In this document: positions 9,276-17,700 of the stretch, piece after piece
Numbering within the stretch: the stretch's first letter is position 1
How the letters are laid out: every line of letters starts with the position of its first letter
Assembly (NCBI GenBank): GCA_024274705.1
Contig: JAJSAL010000187.1
Location: 1-57,030 of the forward strand
Reading direction: 5' to 3'
From: Spirochaetota bacterium
GTDB taxonomy: Bacteria > Spirochaetota > Spirochaetia > SPDA01 > JAJSAL01
Length of the DNA: 57,030 nucleotides
The notes under the pieces: generated by a model
Told to the model about the DNA's origin: nothing
Databases searched by the model: none
Seen by the model: the letters and a program-made list of their open reading frames with translations, nothing else
Made by a program: the position numbers and the translations under genes

Positions 9276-9584
9276 TTGTTTGGTACAAGTTTACCTTTAT
9301 TATTCTATTTAATACTAACCGTCATATTAATTACCACACCATTATCGCAAGCTGTGAACAAAAAACTGTTTATGATCTTTCCTGCCTTTTTTATTTGGGC
9401 AGTAGCCTTTTCTAGTTTTGCTCATCCAATGGCGACTTCATTATTTATTTATACTGCATTCTTAGGATCCTTTGTATTATGGATTGGTTACACATTAATC
9501 TTTGGGATTGTATTGTTAATCGGTCTATTCGTAAGAAAATCACTGGTAAAACGAAGAGGCGCCTTATCGCAACATGAAAGATAG
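9276..9584 (+). CDS. Small hypothetical membrane protein
   Basis: About 102 residues from TTG, very hydrophobic, with three likely membrane helices (about 5-24, 32-52 and 58-85) and a basic tail (VRKSLVKRRG). I do not recognise the family; the arrangement is loosely like small accessory subunits of transporters. The upstream frame beginning ATG at 9212 (MSKYKKTPLQKHSF) looks like a natural hydrophilic N-terminus but is in another frame, so a frameshift near 9260-9290 may have broken a protein of about 125 residues. The DNA is AT-richer than livK, consistent with foreign origin. TATAAT is present at 9190-9195. It could be a decayed gene. Confidence 0.4.
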   Translation: MFGTSLPLLFYLILTVILITTPLSQAVNKKLFMIFPAFFIWAVAFSSFAHPMATSLFIYTAFLGSFVLWIGYTLIFGIVLLIGLFVRKSLVKRRGALSQHER

Positions 9585-9842
9585 CCCAGAACGCCATCAA
9601 ACCGACAGTATCTTTGCCACAGCAGGCAATGGCAGGACATTCCAGATCACACGAGTACCGGTACTTCCGGGAATACCAGGTGATACAGGATTATGCGGAG
9701 CATATGACAGAGTGTAATGGTTCAGCCTGAATGGACAATAATCCTTCACACCCTCATTTACGATTGTATGGCCCTCTCTTCGACCTGTAGATATCGAGAA
9801 TGAGGACCTCACGCGGATCCCGGAGGCGGTGGTGCAGGAGGA
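9585..9842. other. Decayed non-coding stretch
   Basis: No intact gene is visible. Short open segments on the plus strand look like shredded coding sequence: one around 9598-9714 reading TDSIFATAGNGRTFQITRV, and another ending at about 9846 with VDIENEDLTRIPEAVVQEE. Stops lie between them, and I could not assign either to a family. Together with the broken gene that follows, this looks like the remnant of accessory DNA inserted between livK and livH. Confidence 0.35.
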
Positions 9843-10057
9843 ATGAGAATGACAAAGATTTACAAGGGCGTAGAGTATGCCATTACGGTTCAACCTCTCA
9901 AGAATGGTTTTGGAGGTTATGGAGAATTACATCTCCAGGTAAAAGATGGGATGACCTTCAAACAGGTACTTCCAGACCAGGGAGCTACAGTACAGAGGAA
10001 GCTTTCGTCGCCGCCATGGATGTAAAAATTCCGGGTATTATTGATGGGAATCTCTAA
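9843..10057 (+). pseudogene. Frameshifted small hypothetical protein
   Basis: Starting from MRMTKIYKGVEYAITVQP (ATG 9843, or 9849), the frame reads sensibly to about 9990 and then becomes basic and runs to a stop near 10025. Another frame over the last 70 bases reads YSTEEAFVAAMDVKIPGI and ends at 10057. Joining the two gives a coherent protein of about 70 residues, so a single-base indel around 9980-9995 is likely. A GGAGGAATGAGA context provides a ribosome site. Family unknown; such small proteins often sit beside toxin-antitoxin genes. Confidence 0.4.
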
Positions 10058-10270
10058 GGTAAGTATTCACGACTTGACTATAGATCCAAAACTGCTGAAA
10101 ATGCCCCGAAATTTTCCATTTGTCAAGATTTTTTTGTAAAAAAAGCGCACCTTTTTCTGCGCAGAGTTGACCATAATGATGTATAATTAATGCAAGGATA
10201 AACCCGATTCGTCGATAAAAAAACCGGTTGTCTCCCATCTTTGGGTTATCAGCGTTTGAAGGAGTATGCG

Positions 10271-10744
10271 ATGGCCGATATTGCCTATGAATATTGTTTA
10301 AACAATATGAATGGAATAAACTCGGGTGTAAAGTCTGTGTCTGACACTTTCAAAGTGTATCAGGAAACAAAAGGTTACCTTGAACTATTACTGAGAGCCC
10401 GGATGGCCTTAAAAGCAACGAATTCATTTATAAAATTAATACTTAGTGCCCCAAAATGCTTTCATAACCACATTCAATGTAGGAAATGCTTTATCGAAGC
10501 TGGAAAAGAGATCAATGACATAGCGGATGGTATTCTCCAAAGTTTCCATGAAATAGAGAAGATAATCGATGAAGAAATACGGGGGAATTCAGTGTTTTAT
10601 GTATGGTATCAGATTCTATTAAAAAAAATCTTCAAAAAAACCCTGAACAATATGGAAGATCTGGACGCTCTAATCAAATCCTATCAAGGCACTGATGGAA
10701 AATACATTACTGCTGAGGAACTGTTGAAATCCATAAATGCTTGA
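10271..10744 (+). CDS. Hypothetical partner (putative antitoxin) of RelE-type toxin
   Basis: 157 residues from ATG 10271, chosen because GAAGGAG lies 7 bases upstream. The protein is almost entirely helical by composition. A CxxC-like pair lies near residue 75 (CFHNHIQCRKC), and the tail 'YITAEELLKSINA' resembles the toxin-wrapping C-terminal helices of antitoxins. No ribbon-helix-helix, HTH or AbrB-type DNA-binding domain is recognisable, and the length is roughly twice that of common RelB or Phd proteins. It overlaps the RelE-like gene by 8 bp (ATGCTTGA), the usual order and coupling of antitoxin then toxin. The antitoxin role is inferred only from position. The DNA is AT-rich relative to the liv genes. 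Confidence 0.6.
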   Translation: MADIAYEYCLNNMNGINSGVKSVSDTFKVYQETKGYLELLLRARMALKATNSFIKLILSAPKCFHNHIQCRKCFIEAGKEINDIADGILQSFHEIEKIIDEEIRGNSVFYVWYQILLKKIFKKTLNNMEDLDALIKSYQGTDGKYITAEELLKSINA

Positions 10745-10994
10745 AATACGCTACGCAAGTGATCGAGTTTTAAAAAAGTTAAAAAACTTTCCCAAAGAAG
10801 AACAAGTAAGAATAATCACATCGATTGAATCAAAGCTTAGAAATCCCTTAATCCTGCAAAAAGGAATAAAAAGGCTAACAGTACACAACCGATACCGTTT
10901 ACGCGTTGGTAATTACCGCGTCATTTTTGAACGGAAGAAGAATGTAGTAACCGTATTCACCATTGAGGATCGAAAGGATGTATATAAAAAATAA
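10737..10994 (+). CDS. RelE/ParE-family toxin
   Basis: 85 residues with the RelE/ParE fold pattern: an N-terminal strand 'LEIRYASDRVLKKLKNFP', a central helix, 'IKRLTVHNRYRLRVGNYRV' giving the conserved YRLRVG-YRVIF strand, and a terminal 'DRKDVYKK' where family members have HRK-VY. RelE enzymes cut mRNA in the ribosomal A site and ParE inhibits gyrase; which applies here is undecided. It is translated with an 8-bp overlap from the upstream 157-residue protein. It sits in the accessory stretch that splits livK from livH. Confidence 0.8.
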   Translation: MLEIRYASDRVLKKLKNFPKEEQVRIITSIESKLRNPLILQKGIKRLTVHNRYRLRVGNYRVIFERKKNVVTVFTIEDRKDVYKK

Positions 10995-11018
10995 TGTAAC
11001 CTCCCTTGAACTACACAA

Positions 11019-11234
11019 TTAAAGCATCCCGCCCAGGATTCCCCGGACACCGGGCATTAAGTAGTCCTCTGTAGAATGGTTGTACAGTCGGGTCACGGCT
11101 TCGGTCTTGTACACCATGGGGCGCTGTACCGGCTCCATAGGCAGGATGGGTTTTTTCCGAAGTCGTGCGGACCAGGCAATGGTTGGATCGATGAACACAG
11201 CCAATCCCCCTGTGCTTCCTGCTTCCAGACCCAC
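11019..11234 (-). pseudogene. Fragment of ABC-2 type permease (weak)
   Basis: About 71 codons on the minus strand read like an internal piece of a YhhJ/ABC-2 exporter permease. 'AVFIDPTIAW' recalls the family's 'V.VDG.DP..A' region, and 'VTRLYNHSTEDYLMPG' recalls 'RV.YNPE..S..F.VPG' just before the first core helix. Both ends of the gene are missing. The resemblance is from memory and short, so this is tentative. If right, it is a relic in the same decayed region as the toxin genes. The rest of 10995-11336 contains no other gene I can support. Confidence 0.3.
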
Positions 11235-11266
11235 TCTTCAGACTTTACCGAATGTTCTTTTTCCGG

Positions 11267-11296
11267 TTGACTTCCGGCGTTTATCGTGCTTAAACT
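11267..11296 (+). promoter_or_regulatory. Possible promoter of livHMGF-paaK
   Basis: TTGACT (11267-11272) and TAAACT (11291-11296, 4 of 6 matches) are separated by 18 bases, with a start of transcription expected near 11303 and livH ATG at 11337. Since livK has its own terminator and accessory genes intervene, livH needs a promoter nearby; this is the best match seen, but it is weak. Confidence 0.35.
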
Positions 11297-11336
11297 TGGC
11301 GTACCAGATACCCTATAGAGCTACTGAGGCGGATAC

Positions 11337-12227
11337 ATGAGTGGAGAACTGATCATCCAGTACATCTTTTCCGGCATTACTGTGGGAAGCATCTATGCCG
11401 TAGTTGCCATCGGGTTCAATATTATCTATAACGCTACGGGTATCATCAACTTTGCCCAGGGAGAGTTTGTCATGCTGGGAGGTATGACCGCCTACTCCCT
11501 CTCCCTGATCATGCCCCTCTACCTGGCTGTGGTGCTGGCAGTGATAATTACGGCCATGGTGGGATCAGCCCTGGAATTTGTTTTTATCCGTTCCATGAAA
11601 TCCCCTTCGGTACTTGGAATGATCATCGTAACCATCGGTCTTTCCATCCTTATCCGTGAAATCGCCCTGCACGTCTGGAACGAGCAAGTACGGGCCCTGC
11701 CGTTTTTTACCGGCAGTGAAATATCCTCCATCAACATCCTGGGGGCCCACATATCTCCCCAGGTCCTCTGGGTCCTGGGGATTACAGCACTGATCGTTAT
11801 CGGGCTCTACCTCTTCTTCTCCTTTACCCTCACCGGGCAGGCTATGCGGGCCTGTGCAAACAACCGCAGGGCTGCAAGCCTCTGCGGAATAAACACCCGC
11901 ACCATGATCAACCTTTCATTCATCCTGAGTGCCGGCATCGGTGCCCTGGCGGGCTGCGTGACCTCCCCCCTTACACAGACCAACTACAACATGGGGGCGG
12001 ACCTGGCCATCAAGGGGTTTACCGTTGCCATTTTAGGGGGACTGGGCAACAGTATGGCTGCCGTCGCAGGAGGCATCCTTCTGGGAATCATCGAATCCTT
12101 CAGCATCTCCCTTATGCCCATGGTATATAAAGATGTAATAGCAATTGCTATCCTCCTCCTCATACTGGTATTCAAACCCAGCGGTCTCTTCGGATCCGCC
12201 CAGGCTGCCGCGCTGAAGGAGTACTGA
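11337..12227 (+). CDS. livH: Branched-chain amino acid ABC permease LivH
   Basis: 296 residues, a polytopic inner-membrane protein with about eight helices. The N-terminus 'YIFSGITVGSIYAVVAIGFN' and 'ATGIINFAQGEFVMLGGM' are hallmark LivH sequence. The EAA-like loop for the ATPase is near residue 225 with 'GFTVAILGGLGN', and the end is 'PSGLFG'. It pairs with LivM to form the channel. It is first of a five-gene run with overlapping junctions: its TGA shares one base with the livM ATG. The ATG has GAGGCGG upstream. Confidence 0.93.
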   Translation: MSGELIIQYIFSGITVGSIYAVVAIGFNIIYNATGIINFAQGEFVMLGGMTAYSLSLIMPLYLAVVLAVIITAMVGSALEFVFIRSMKSPSVLGMIIVTIGLSILIREIALHVWNEQVRALPFFTGSEISSINILGAHISPQVLWVLGITALIVIGLYLFFSFTLTGQAMRACANNRRAASLCGINTRTMINLSFILSAGIGALAGCVTSPLTQTNYNMGADLAIKGFTVAILGGLGNSMAAVAGGILLGIIESFSISLMPMVYKDVIAIAILLLILVFKPSGLFGSAQAAALKEY

Positions 12228-13285
12228 TGGACCCGAAACGATATGTACCCGCCGGCATTCTTTTAGTCGTCATCATCGTCATACAGCTCTTCACCGCACT
12301 CTTTGAAGTTAACTATTATCTCACCCAGCTTACCATGGCTGCCTACTATTCGCTCCTGGTTATCGGTCTTTCCATGCTCATGGGATACGCCGGCCAGATT
12401 TCCTTAGGCCAGGCAGGCTTTTTTGCTATTGGGGGATACACAACGGCGACCCTTACGACCCTCAACCTTGTGTCTCACCAGAACACCCCCTTTGTACAGT
12501 TCATGTCCAAAGGGGGGCTTATCACTTCAGGGCAGGACCTCTACGGGAAGGCAATACTCTACCTCTCCCCATGGATCGCTGTTATAATTGCAATCCTCAT
12601 CACCGTCATCATCTCCGTACTCATAGGAATTCCGGTACTCAAACTGAAAGGTCATTACCTGGCCATGGCGACCTTAGGGTTCGGTATTATCATTTACCGG
12701 ATCGCTTTAGGTTCCAAAATTTTCGGCGAGGCCGACGGGATAAGCAACGTTCCCGGGTTCACCATGGTACCGGGACTCTCTGTAAGCGGCAGTTTTTCCG
12801 CCCGTGTTTCCAATTACTATATTGCATGGGGTATCGTCATTATCGGTGTAGTACTCCTGACAAACCTGGTCAACTCCAGGGTGGGAAGGGCTCTCAGGTA
12901 CATCCATGGGAGTGAAGAAGCGGCAAATGCCATGGGGGTTAACACTTCAAGGTTCAAGGTGAACATTTTCATCCTGAGCGCCGTGTTTGCTTCTGTTGCG
13001 GGGATATTTCTCACTCATTACAACGGAGGCATCGGCCCTTCCGAGGCAAGTGTCATGAAATCCGTCCGGTACGTGGCTATCGTTGCCGTGGGTGGGATGG
13101 CGAATCTGTGGGGCACCCTGATCATGGGCAGCGTTCTCAACTTCCTCTCCTTACGGGGAGTGTTCGGTTCCTACGACGATGCCGTTTTCGGCATCATCCT
13201 GATAGTGATCATGATCTTTTCCCCGGAAGGGATCCTGAAAGTCCCGTTTATCCGGCGATTAAGGAGCCGCCATGCCTCTGCTTGA
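12227..13285 (+). CDS. livM: Branched-chain amino acid ABC permease LivM
   Basis: 352 residues, multi-helix permease. Signature 'AAYYSLLVIGLSMLMGYAGQ' is followed by 'ISLGQAGFFAIGGY' near residue 60, the coupling loop has 'GRALRYIHGSEEAANAMG' near 230, and the end is IFSPEGIL. It is longer than LivH owing to an extra extracytoplasmic insertion between the second and third helices (about residues 85-110). It starts at the ATG overlapping the livH stop and runs 14 bp into livG. Confidence 0.93.
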   Translation: MDPKRYVPAGILLVVIIVIQLFTALFEVNYYLTQLTMAAYYSLLVIGLSMLMGYAGQISLGQAGFFAIGGYTTATLTTLNLVSHQNTPFVQFMSKGGLITSGQDLYGKAILYLSPWIAVIIAILITVIISVLIGIPVLKLKGHYLAMATLGFGIIIYRIALGSKIFGEADGISNVPGFTMVPGLSVSGSFSARVSNYYIAWGIVIIGVVLLTNLVNSRVGRALRYIHGSEEAANAMGVNTSRFKVNIFILSAVFASVAGIFLTHYNGGIGPSEASVMKSVRYVAIVAVGGMANLWGTLIMGSVLNFLSLRGVFGSYDDAVFGIILIVIMIFSPEGILKVPFIRRLRSRHASA

Positions 13286-14036
13286 GTGTAAAGGAGTGTG
13301 CCGGTACTTCGGCGGCCTCAAAGCGGTGCACGATGTCTCTTTTGAGGTTGAACCGGGAATCATCGAGGCGATCATCGGTCCCAACGGCGCAGGGAAAACT
13401 ACCCTCTTCAATCTCATTACCGGCACGCTGCCGGTAACATCCGGTTCCATTTCCTTTGAAAATGGACCGATCCCCGGATTAAAACCGTATCAAATCGCCC
13501 GGCGGGGAATAGTACGGACTTTTCAGAACCTCAAACTGGCAGGGCACATGACAGCCCTGGAGAATGTGATGATCGGCAGACACATCAAGAGCAGGGCTGG
13601 ATTCGGTGCCGGTATCTTAAACCTTCCGGCTACATGGAAGGAGGAAAGGGCAATCGAAGAGGAAGCCCGGTCCTACCTGGAACTCCTGGGAATCTCCGGT
13701 ATAGCAGACAGCGAGGTATCCAGCCTTCCCTTCGGGAAACAGCGGGCGGTGGAGTTTGCCCGGGCAATGGCTGCAGAACCGAAACTGCTTCTCCTGGATG
13801 AACCCGCTTCAGGACTCAACATCTATGAGACCGGTGAACTGGCAGAACTTATCATGAAAATCAAGGTTCGGGGTATAACCGTTCTGCTGGTAGAACACGA
13901 CATGTCCCTTGTGATGGATATTTCCGATGAGATCATCGTACTCAACTTCGGCAGGCTCATCGCTTCGGGTGTACCCAATGACATCCAGAAAAACAAAGAA
14001 GTTATTGAAATCTACCTGGGCGGTGATCATGCTTAG
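13272..14036 (+). CDS. livG: Branched-chain amino acid ABC ATPase LivG
   Basis: 254 residues, normal for LivG. Walker A GPNGAGKTT is at residues 36-44 and the Q-loop is in 'VRTFQNLKL'. The signature motif is the variant 'LPFGKQRAVEFARAM' usual for LivG, Walker B is LLLLDEPASGL, and the switch histidine is in 'LLVEHDMSLVM'. It hydrolyses ATP on the cytoplasmic face together with LivF. Its start lies inside the end of livM and its end overlaps livF by 8 bp (ATGCTTAG), so the whole set is tightly coupled. Confidence 0.93.
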   Translation: MPLLECKGVCRYFGGLKAVHDVSFEVEPGIIEAIIGPNGAGKTTLFNLITGTLPVTSGSISFENGPIPGLKPYQIARRGIVRTFQNLKLAGHMTALENVMIGRHIKSRAGFGAGILNLPATWKEERAIEEEARSYLELLGISGIADSEVSSLPFGKQRAVEFARAMAAEPKLLLLDEPASGLNIYETGELAELIMKIKVRGITVLLVEHDMSLVMDISDEIIVLNFGRLIASGVPNDIQKNKEVIEIYLGGDHA

Positions 14037-14763
14037 GATTAAGAACCTGCAGGCCGGGTACGGTAAACTCCGGGTGATAAAAGGAATAACTCTTCATGTA
14101 AATCCCGGAGAGATTGTCGCCATTATCGGTGCCAACGGTGCGGGAAAAACAACGCTCCTGAATACTGTTGCCCGCCTGGTAGCCCCCATGGGGGGTGATA
14201 TAGAATACGAAAACGCTTCGATTCTGGATAAACGACCGGAAACTCTCGTCCACAGGGGATGTTCCCTGGTTCCTGAAGGCAGACAGCTCTTCAGCACCAT
14301 GACCGTACAGGACAACCTGGTCCTGGGCAGCTATGCCCTGTATAAAAAGAAAAAAAAGGAAGAGGCGGAAGCCGAACTGGAAAGGATTTTCAGCATCTTC
14401 CCCATGCTCAAAGAAAGGCAACACCAGCTTGCAGGTACCCTTTCCGGTGGAGAACAGCAGATGCTGGCCATAGGGCGTTCTCTCATGTCTAACCCTAAGC
14501 TCATCATGATGGACGAGCCGTCTATGGGACTCGCTCCGCTTATAGTTAGAGACATCTTCGCTGTCATAGAGGACCTCCGGAAACAGGGGAAAACCATCCT
14601 TCTGGTGGAACAGAATGCACGGGCCGCACTCTCTATAGCCGACAGGGGATACGTGATGGAAACAGGTTCGCTCTTCCTGGAAGGGACTTCCCGGGAACTC
14701 CTGGAGAACAATGACGTTCAGCGGGCTTACCTGGGAAAGGATTACAAAAGGATCGATGAATGA
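14029..14763 (+). CDS. livF: Branched-chain amino acid ABC ATPase LivF
   Basis: 244 residues from ATG 14029, which overlaps the livG stop; an upstream in-frame extension to 13927 would run inside livG and is not needed. Walker A GANGAGKTT, signature LSGGEQQMLAIGRSLM, Walker B LIMMDEPSMGL, and switch histidine replaced by Gln in 'LLVEQNARAAL', as is usual for LivF. Forms the ATPase heterodimer with LivG. It is 15 bp upstream of the third phenylacetate-CoA ligase, tying the transporter to aryl-acid metabolism. Confidence 0.93.
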   Translation: MLRIKNLQAGYGKLRVIKGITLHVNPGEIVAIIGANGAGKTTLLNTVARLVAPMGGDIEYENASILDKRPETLVHRGCSLVPEGRQLFSTMTVQDNLVLGSYALYKKKKKEEAEAELERIFSIFPMLKERQHQLAGTLSGGEQQMLAIGRSLMSNPKLIMMDEPSMGLAPLIVRDIFAVIEDLRKQGKTILLVEQNARAALSIADRGYVMETGSLFLEGTSRELLENNDVQRAYLGKDYKRIDE

Positions 14764-14778
14764 AAAGGGGTATTGATC

Positions 14779-16083
14779 ATGATGTATAACAGGGAATTCG
14801 AGTCCATGGGCAGGGACGATCTCACCCAGCTCCAGGTAGAACGGCTGCAGCTTACCCTGAACCGGGTATACCGCAATGTTGCCTTTTATAAACAACTCTT
14901 TGACGAACGGTCCATCAACATAGAGGATATCCGCAGCCTGGAGGATCTCAAAAAGCTGCCCTTTACCACCCGGGAGGACCTCCGCAGGAGCTATCCCTAC
15001 GATATGTTCGCCGTTCCGTTACGGGATATCGTTCGAATCCATTCCACTTCCGGCACCACGGGGAAACCGATCATCGTGGGATACACCAAAACCGATATCC
15101 ATACCTGGACGTCCCTGGTTGCCCGGGTCCTGACAGCTGCAGAGATTACTGACCAGGATTTTATACAGATCACCTTCAACTATCACCTCTTTACCGGCGG
15201 ATTCGGTTTCCACTATGCGGCGGAAAAGATCGGCGCCCTGGTTATCCCTGCATCCAACTCCGACGTTGCCAAACAGATCATCGTAATGAAGGATTTCAAG
15301 ACATCTACGCTCATCGGCACCCCGGGATTTGCCCTCCACATTGCGGCAGTGCTGCAGGACAGGGGCATACATCCCGAAAGCCTGAACCTCAGGAAAGGGC
15401 TTTTCGGTTCAGAACCCTGGAGCCAGAACATGAGGAATGAAATCGAAAAAAATCTTCACATCAAGGCCTATGATAACTACGGTATTACCGAAGTTATGGG
15501 ACCCGGGGTTGCATTCGAATGTACCGAACAGAACGGCCTGCATATAAATGAAGATCATTTCATCTGGGAAATTATCGATCCGGAAACCCTGGAACCCCTG
15601 GGGCCCGGAGAAACCGGGGAGCTCGTATTTACCACCATTACGAAACAGGGCTTTCCCCTTATCCGTTACCGGACGGGTGACATCTCCAGGATCCACACCG
15701 GGCCCTGTGCCTGCGGCAGGACCCTTGTCAGGATGGAACGGGTGTCCGGCAGAACCGATGATATGATCATCATCGAAGGAACGAACCTCTTTCCCTCCCA
15801 GATAGAAGAAGTGCTCCTGGAGGTGGAAGGAATTGAACCCCACTACGAAATCATCCTCGGCCGGGAAGAAGGGGTCGATACCCTGGAAATCCGTGTGGAG
15901 GTTTCGGAAAAGCTCTCCCTGGTGGACGAAATCCGAAATCTCCAGGTCTTCAAGAACACGATCCAGTCCCACCTCAAATCATTCCTGGACATCGTACCCA
16001 TAGTCACCCTGGTGGAACCGAAAACCTTGACCAGGTCCTCCGGCGGGAAGTTGAAGAGAGTAATCGATAATCGTCAGATATAG
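14779..16083 (+). CDS. paaK: Phenylacetate-CoA ligase paralogue 3
   Basis: 434 residues. ATP motif STSGTTGKPIIVGYT near residue 88, YGITEVMGPGVAFEC, CACGR near 315, and hinge GRTDDMIIIEGTNLFPSQIE. The C-terminus ends 'SSGGKLKRVIDNRQ' like paralogue 1 (IDKRQL). The start is ATG 14779, eight bases after AGGGG; ATG 14782 and TTG 14773 are alternatives. Being last in the liv operon, it suggests the imported compound, or its oxo-acid product, is handled as a CoA ester. It is clearly diverged from the two ligases of the opposite operon. Confidence 0.9.
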   Translation: MMYNREFESMGRDDLTQLQVERLQLTLNRVYRNVAFYKQLFDERSINIEDIRSLEDLKKLPFTTREDLRRSYPYDMFAVPLRDIVRIHSTSGTTGKPIIVGYTKTDIHTWTSLVARVLTAAEITDQDFIQITFNYHLFTGGFGFHYAAEKIGALVIPASNSDVAKQIIVMKDFKTSTLIGTPGFALHIAAVLQDRGIHPESLNLRKGLFGSEPWSQNMRNEIEKNLHIKAYDNYGITEVMGPGVAFECTEQNGLHINEDHFIWEIIDPETLEPLGPGETGELVFTTITKQGFPLIRYRTGDISRIHTGPCACGRTLVRMERVSGRTDDMIIIEGTNLFPSQIEEVLLEVEGIEPHYEIILGREEGVDTLEIRVEVSEKLSLVDEIRNLQVFKNTIQSHLKSFLDIVPIVTLVEPKTLTRSSGGKLKRVIDNRQI

Positions 16084-16090
16084 TGGGATA

Positions 16091-16228
16091 TCAGGGACCG
16101 TCCGTCGTGCTGCCGGGCTCTGAAGCTTCCCGGGTTTCGCTGGATTCTTTGTTCCACCGCAGTAGAATGTAGATAATACAAACGAGTGTAGACGTAAAGA
16201 TCAATACCGATGTAATCGCCGGGTGCAC
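16091..16228 (-). CDS. Small single-helix membrane protein
   Basis: 45 residues from GTG 16228, with AAAAAGGAG five bases upstream. The layout is a short N-terminus, one hydrophobic helix (ITSVLIFTSTLVCIIYILL), a basic RWNK stop-transfer and an acidic/Ser-rich tail. Such proteins are typical of small accessory subunits of transporters (MetS-like or similar), but no partner is adjacent. It fills the gap between paaK3 and the aminotransferase, on the aminotransferase strand and downstream of it. The real start signal and sensible topology support it; function unknown. Confidence 0.45.
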   Translation of the reverse strand: MHPAITSVLIFTSTLVCIIYILLRWNKESSETREASEPGSTTDGP

Positions 16229-16294
16229 AACTACTCCTTTTTCCGTACCCTGAATGGTATCACAGGTTTATTCTGTTGTGAAGTGAGAAATCGA

Positions 16295-17482
16295 TCAGTT
16301 TTTCGTTAGCTCTGAATAAGCCCGGGAGAAACCTTCAAAGGAACGGTGAATTACCTCATCTTCGACACAAAAGGCAATACGGAAATATCCCTGCAGCCCG
16401 AATCCCCTGCCTGGGACCGTAAGAATGCGCTGTTCCTGCAGTGCACTGACTACTGCAAGATCATCGCCTCCCGGCGCCTTGGGAAAGAGGTAAAACGTAC
16501 CGTCAGGCACCCGGAAGTCATACCCTATGCGTTTAAGCCCGGCGCAGAGCATATCCCGCTTACGTTTGTACACCGAGACATCTATACTCTCATCATGGAT
16601 CTCCCGGACAACCCTCTGCATAAGTGCCGGGGCATTTACATATCCTAAAATCCGGTTGCATAGTATTGCCCCGCTTAAAAACTCATCCACACTTTCCGCT
16701 TCAGGGTGTACCGCCATCCAGCCGATCCGCTCTCCGGGGATCGAGAGATCTTTTGAATAGGATGAAATGATGATGCTGTTCCGGTAACAGGAAAACACAC
16801 TGGGGACTTTAATATCATCGAACACGATTTTCCTGTAAGGCTCATCACTTAACAGGTACACAGTCCTTCCGATTTTCCTGCTCTTGCTCGTCAGCATGTC
16901 GCCGAGTGCGCGAAGGGTGGATTCGGGATATATTTTCCCACTGGGATTATTCGGGGAATTGACAATAACCGCCGCAGTATCACCGGTAATCCGTGATTCG
17001 ATCTTTTCCACATCCAGGTCGAAATCGTCCCGGCTCTTTACCATGTGCAGGGTCCCGCCGTGGTTATCCGCATAAAAAAAGTACTCCATAAACCCGGGAG
17101 CACTAACCAGTATATGATCTCCGGGGTCGAGAAGCGTTTTCAGGGCAACGTTGAGTCCACCCCCGGCACCGCAGGTCATAATCAGATGACTGCTGTTCAG
17201 TTCAATACCATGTTCATTGGATATGGAACGGGCGAGTGTTTCCCGGACTTCCGGATATCCCGCGTTCGGCATGTAAGAATGCATCCTGGGGATATCACTC
17301 TTCAATAAAGAGATGAGCACCCGGTTGAACCGCTCCGGAGGGGCAAGGTTCGGGTTTCCAAGACTGAAGTCACACACCTGGTCCGGTCCGTACTGAGCCT
17401 TCATCCTGCTGCCTGTTTCAAACATCGTGCGGATCCAGGATGATTTTTCGATCATTTCCGATATTCTGCGGGATATTGCCAT
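16295..17482 (-). CDS. Class I/II PLP aminotransferase
   Basis: 395 residues, fold-type I. Conserved N in 'VIVNSPNNPSGKIYPES' near residue 175, D-Y/E in 'LLSDEPYRKIVFD' near 215, PLP lysine in 'SSYSKDLSIPGERIGW' near 245, and the phosphate-binding Arg in the same motif. The C-terminal Arg that binds the substrate carboxylate is in 'GYFRIAFC'. It would convert amino acids to 2-oxo acids, the substrates of IorAB, so it plausibly completes the pathway of this region; specificity is not readable. It is convergent to paaK3. The 218-bp region upstream (17483-17700) shows no gene or clear promoter. Confidence 0.88.
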   Translation of the reverse strand: MAISRRISEMIEKSSWIRTMFETGSRMKAQYGPDQVCDFSLGNPNLAPPERFNRVLISLLKSDIPRMHSYMPNAGYPEVRETLARSISNEHGIELNSSHLIMTCGAGGGLNVALKTLLDPGDHILVSAPGFMEYFFYADNHGGTLHMVKSRDDFDLDVEKIESRITGDTAAVIVNSPNNPSGKIYPESTLRALGDMLTSKSRKIGRTVYLLSDEPYRKIVFDDIKVPSVFSCYRNSIIISSYSKDLSIPGERIGWMAVHPEAESVDEFLSGAILCNRILGYVNAPALMQRVVREIHDESIDVSVYKRKRDMLCAGLKRIGYDFRVPDGTFYLFPKAPGGDDLAVVSALQEQRILTVPGRGFGLQGYFRIAFCVEDEVIHRSFEGFSRAYSELTKN

Positions 17483-17700
17483 TGGTTACTCCATTCTGAT
17501 CCCATACACTACAGAAAAGAGAGGCTGCGATCAAGTCCTGACCATCCGGCTACTATAGGGGATGCCCGGCACTACCACCGTCTGTGCGCCTCTAGGGGAT
17601 TATCCTATCCATCGTTTCTGTTGGTGATGAAGGATCATTGTCCCGTTATTGTGCCGGACACTTACAGGGTGATTCTATTCTGAACATGCTTTTCATTCCG

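Noticed and set aside
10167..10187. TTGACC and TATAAT upstream of the toxin pair as a promoter
   Set aside because: Only 9 bases separate the two boxes, too short for sigma-70; the TATAAT may still serve with another -35.
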